Positions 55,904 through 56,789 of a stretch of DNA of 56,789 bases are shown piece by piece. This stretch comes from Actinomycetes bacterium. Lineage in GTDB: Bacteria > Actinomycetota > Actinomycetes > Nanopelagicales > Nanopelagicaceae. The stretch covers positions 1 through 56,789 of the forward strand of contig BJFT01000006.1 in NCBI GenBank assembly GCA_014190015.1. The letters are read 5' to 3'. Below the pieces are notes generated by a model. It did not search any database. It was not told the DNA's origin and saw only the letters and a list, made by a program, of their open reading frames with translations. The position numbers and the translations under genes were made by a program. Position 1 is the stretch's first letter, and each line of letters starts with the position of its first letter.

Positions 55904-56684
55904 TGGGTAAATGATCGCTAATTCCTGTTGCCGTTGTTGGAATCACCTTTAGTTTATTCACGGAATCCTTAGTCAAAATGTAATCAAATTGAATCTTTGC
56001 GCCCCAACTTGGATAGGTATTTTGAGTAACAAGTGAGTTCCACTTTGAACCGAGAACAGGCAATGATTTAGGCAAATTCAGATCTCCCATGATCGCTACT
56101 TTGTTTCCAGTTTGCGCTGCTGACTTTTCTGCCCAGCGTTTTAGTTTCTTTAACTGAGCAACGTTTAATCCTGGAACAAAAGATAAGTGCGTACTGATAA
56201 TGCTCCAACCATTTTCAAGGTGGGCAACGAGTGCGACTCGTGGTTCATCTTGTACGTAAATAAACTTTGGTTTACCGCGTCCATCTTCTCCGCCAGGAAC
56301 AAGTAGCGGCATGCCAACTAGTGAGCGACCGAGTTCGATTCGCTCATATGCCGTTACTGGAATAGTTGATGCGAATGCAATTCCATATCCACCAGCTTGG
56401 GATTTACTCGCTGCAGTAATTATTGATTCATCACTATCTTTTAGCGCGCGCCACTTTTCGCCAGGTGTTCCAATAATTGCTGGAGCAAAAGCCCAATCAA
56501 CAGCCTTCATGGCTTTGGCAATCTCTTGAATTTGATTAACAGAATTACTACGCGGCAGAAAATGATCGACTTCTTGCACAGCCAAAACTTGTGGGGCGAT
56601 TTTCTTAATCGCAGTCGGCAAAGAGGCCTCGCTGCCAGGCGGAATGGCCATTGCATGCAGGAGATTCCACGATGTCAGCCTCAT
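55884..56684 (-). CDS. Endonuclease/exonuclease/phosphatase (EEP) family protein
   Basis: A 266-residue DNase I-fold metal-dependent hydrolase. Seen: LTSWNLLH at the N-terminus, VLAVQEVDHFLPRS with the metal Glu, STHLSFVPG, MGDLNLP and SDHLPITVEIE at the end with the catalytic His. Substrate could be DNA, a phosphoinositide or another phosphodiester. I start at ATG 56684 because TAGCCT stands 6 bases before it; GTG 56690 would add two residues and put the box at its edge. No signal peptide. Confidence 0.85.
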   Translation of the reverse strand: MRLTSWNLLHAMAIPPGSEASLPTAIKKIAPQVLAVQEVDHFLPRSNSVNQIQEIAKAMKAVDWAFAPAIIGTPGEKWRALKDSDESIITAASKSQAGGYGIAFASTIPVTAYERIELGRSLVGMPLLVPGGEDGRGKPKFIYVQDEPRVALVAHLENGWSIISTHLSFVPGLNVAQLKKLKRWAEKSAAQTGNKVAIMGDLNLPKSLPVLGSKWNSLVTQNTYPSWGAKIQFDYILTKDSVNKLKVIPTTATGISDHLPITVEIE

Positions 56685-56690
56685 CCGCAC

Positions 56691-56703
56691 AGGCTAGTAG
56701 CGT
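56691..56703. promoter_or_regulatory. Divergent -10 boxes between the EEP gene and the nudC-like gene
   Basis: Minus: TAGCCT at 56691-56696, 6 bases from ATG 56684. Plus: TAGCGT at 56698-56703, 9 bases from ATG 56713. The whole divergent region is 28 bases, so both transcripts would be leaderless. Confidence 0.45.
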
Positions 56704-56712
56704 TGCCCCCCT

Positions 56713-56789
56713 ATGAGCACGCTCAAACCAATTAGCGCCCCACTGGATCGGGCAAGTGAGCTTCGAAGTGATGAAGCAGCACTCGATCG
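56713..56789 (+). CDS. Probable NAD(+) diphosphatase NudC, N-terminal fragment
   Basis: Twenty-five residues are visible before the window ends: MSTLKPISAPLDRASELRSDE and onward to ALD. The DRAxELRxDxxAL pattern fits the N-terminus of actinobacterial NudC-type Nudix hydrolases, and nudC lies near adnAB in mycobacteria as I recall. No Nudix box is in view, so the call rests on a short stretch plus synteny. Confidence 0.5.
   Translation, partial: MSTLKPISAPLDRASELRSDEAALD

Noticed and set aside
1-56789. CRISPR array, insertion sequence, prophage or integron
   Set aside because: No regularly spaced repeats, transposase, integrase or phage structural genes are visible on either strand.

Overview
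The window looks like chromosomal DNA from a streamlined, low-GC actinobacterium. GC is roughly mid-40s percent by eye. No stretch longer than about 120 bases lacks a gene, and many genes overlap by 1 to 8 bases. Gene content and order recall Mycobacterium and Streptomyces: bacterial XPB helicase with its helicase-associated partner, the ResB/CcsA cytochrome c cluster, the menaquinone genes, a 14-gene nuo operon followed by a long-chain polyprenyl synthase, and AdnAB. The low GC plus this gene set suggests a freshwater acI-type lineage (Nanopelagicales); that assignment is inference from memory, not a search.

Layout. (1) 1-4079, minus: XPB helicase (cut by the window edge), an M20 peptidase and a helicase-associated/WYL protein in one overlapping operon. 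(2) 4125-9209: a HAD phosphatase facing a cytochrome c maturation operon (histidine phosphatase, TlpA lipoprotein, CcdA, ResB, CcsA). (3) 9213-17428: a small membrane protein, then menaquinone genes menA, menE, menB, menC, menD, menF and menG on both strands, with the biotin transporter bioY among them. (4) 17472-33425, plus: nuoA to nuoN without a gap, ending in a polyprenyl diphosphate synthase. Regions 2 to 4 form one respiratory block: quinone ring, quinone tail, NADH:quinone oxidoreductase and cytochrome c assembly. (5) 33387-36257: RarD-like permease, YajQ, a secreted esterase and a CopC-like copper protein. (6) 36297-38987: tRNA-Tyr, a terminator, and a three-gene amino acid ABC transporter. 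(7) 39030-44608: cyclopropane fatty acid synthase, a 39-residue Cys-rich protein, a DUF6457-like protein, MoeA, two small membrane proteins, RmuC and YchF. (8) 44611-47507: divergent class III aminotransferase and CoA-acylating semialdehyde dehydrogenase. (9) 47628-56789: BipA/TypA, the AdnA and AdnB helicase-nuclease subunits, an EEP-family hydrolase and the start of a probable NudC.

Regulation. A TAnnnT or close -10-like hexamer lies 6 to 9 bases before the start codon of most operon-leading genes, usually without a Shine-Dalgarno sequence, which points to widespread leaderless transcription. A smaller set of genes (menB, bioY, the ABC binding protein, the Cys-rich protein) instead has a -10 box further upstream plus a clear ribosome binding site. 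Two good intrinsic terminators are visible, after tRNA-Tyr and after typA.

I saw no insertion sequence, prophage, CRISPR array or recognisable defence island. The least ordinary spots are the repeat-rich 36216-36297 segment before tRNA-Tyr (three 14-bp repeats plus a copy of the tRNA 3' end), the peptidase inserted in the XPB module, the tiny Cys-rich gene in front of the moeA pair, and the promoter architecture itself.
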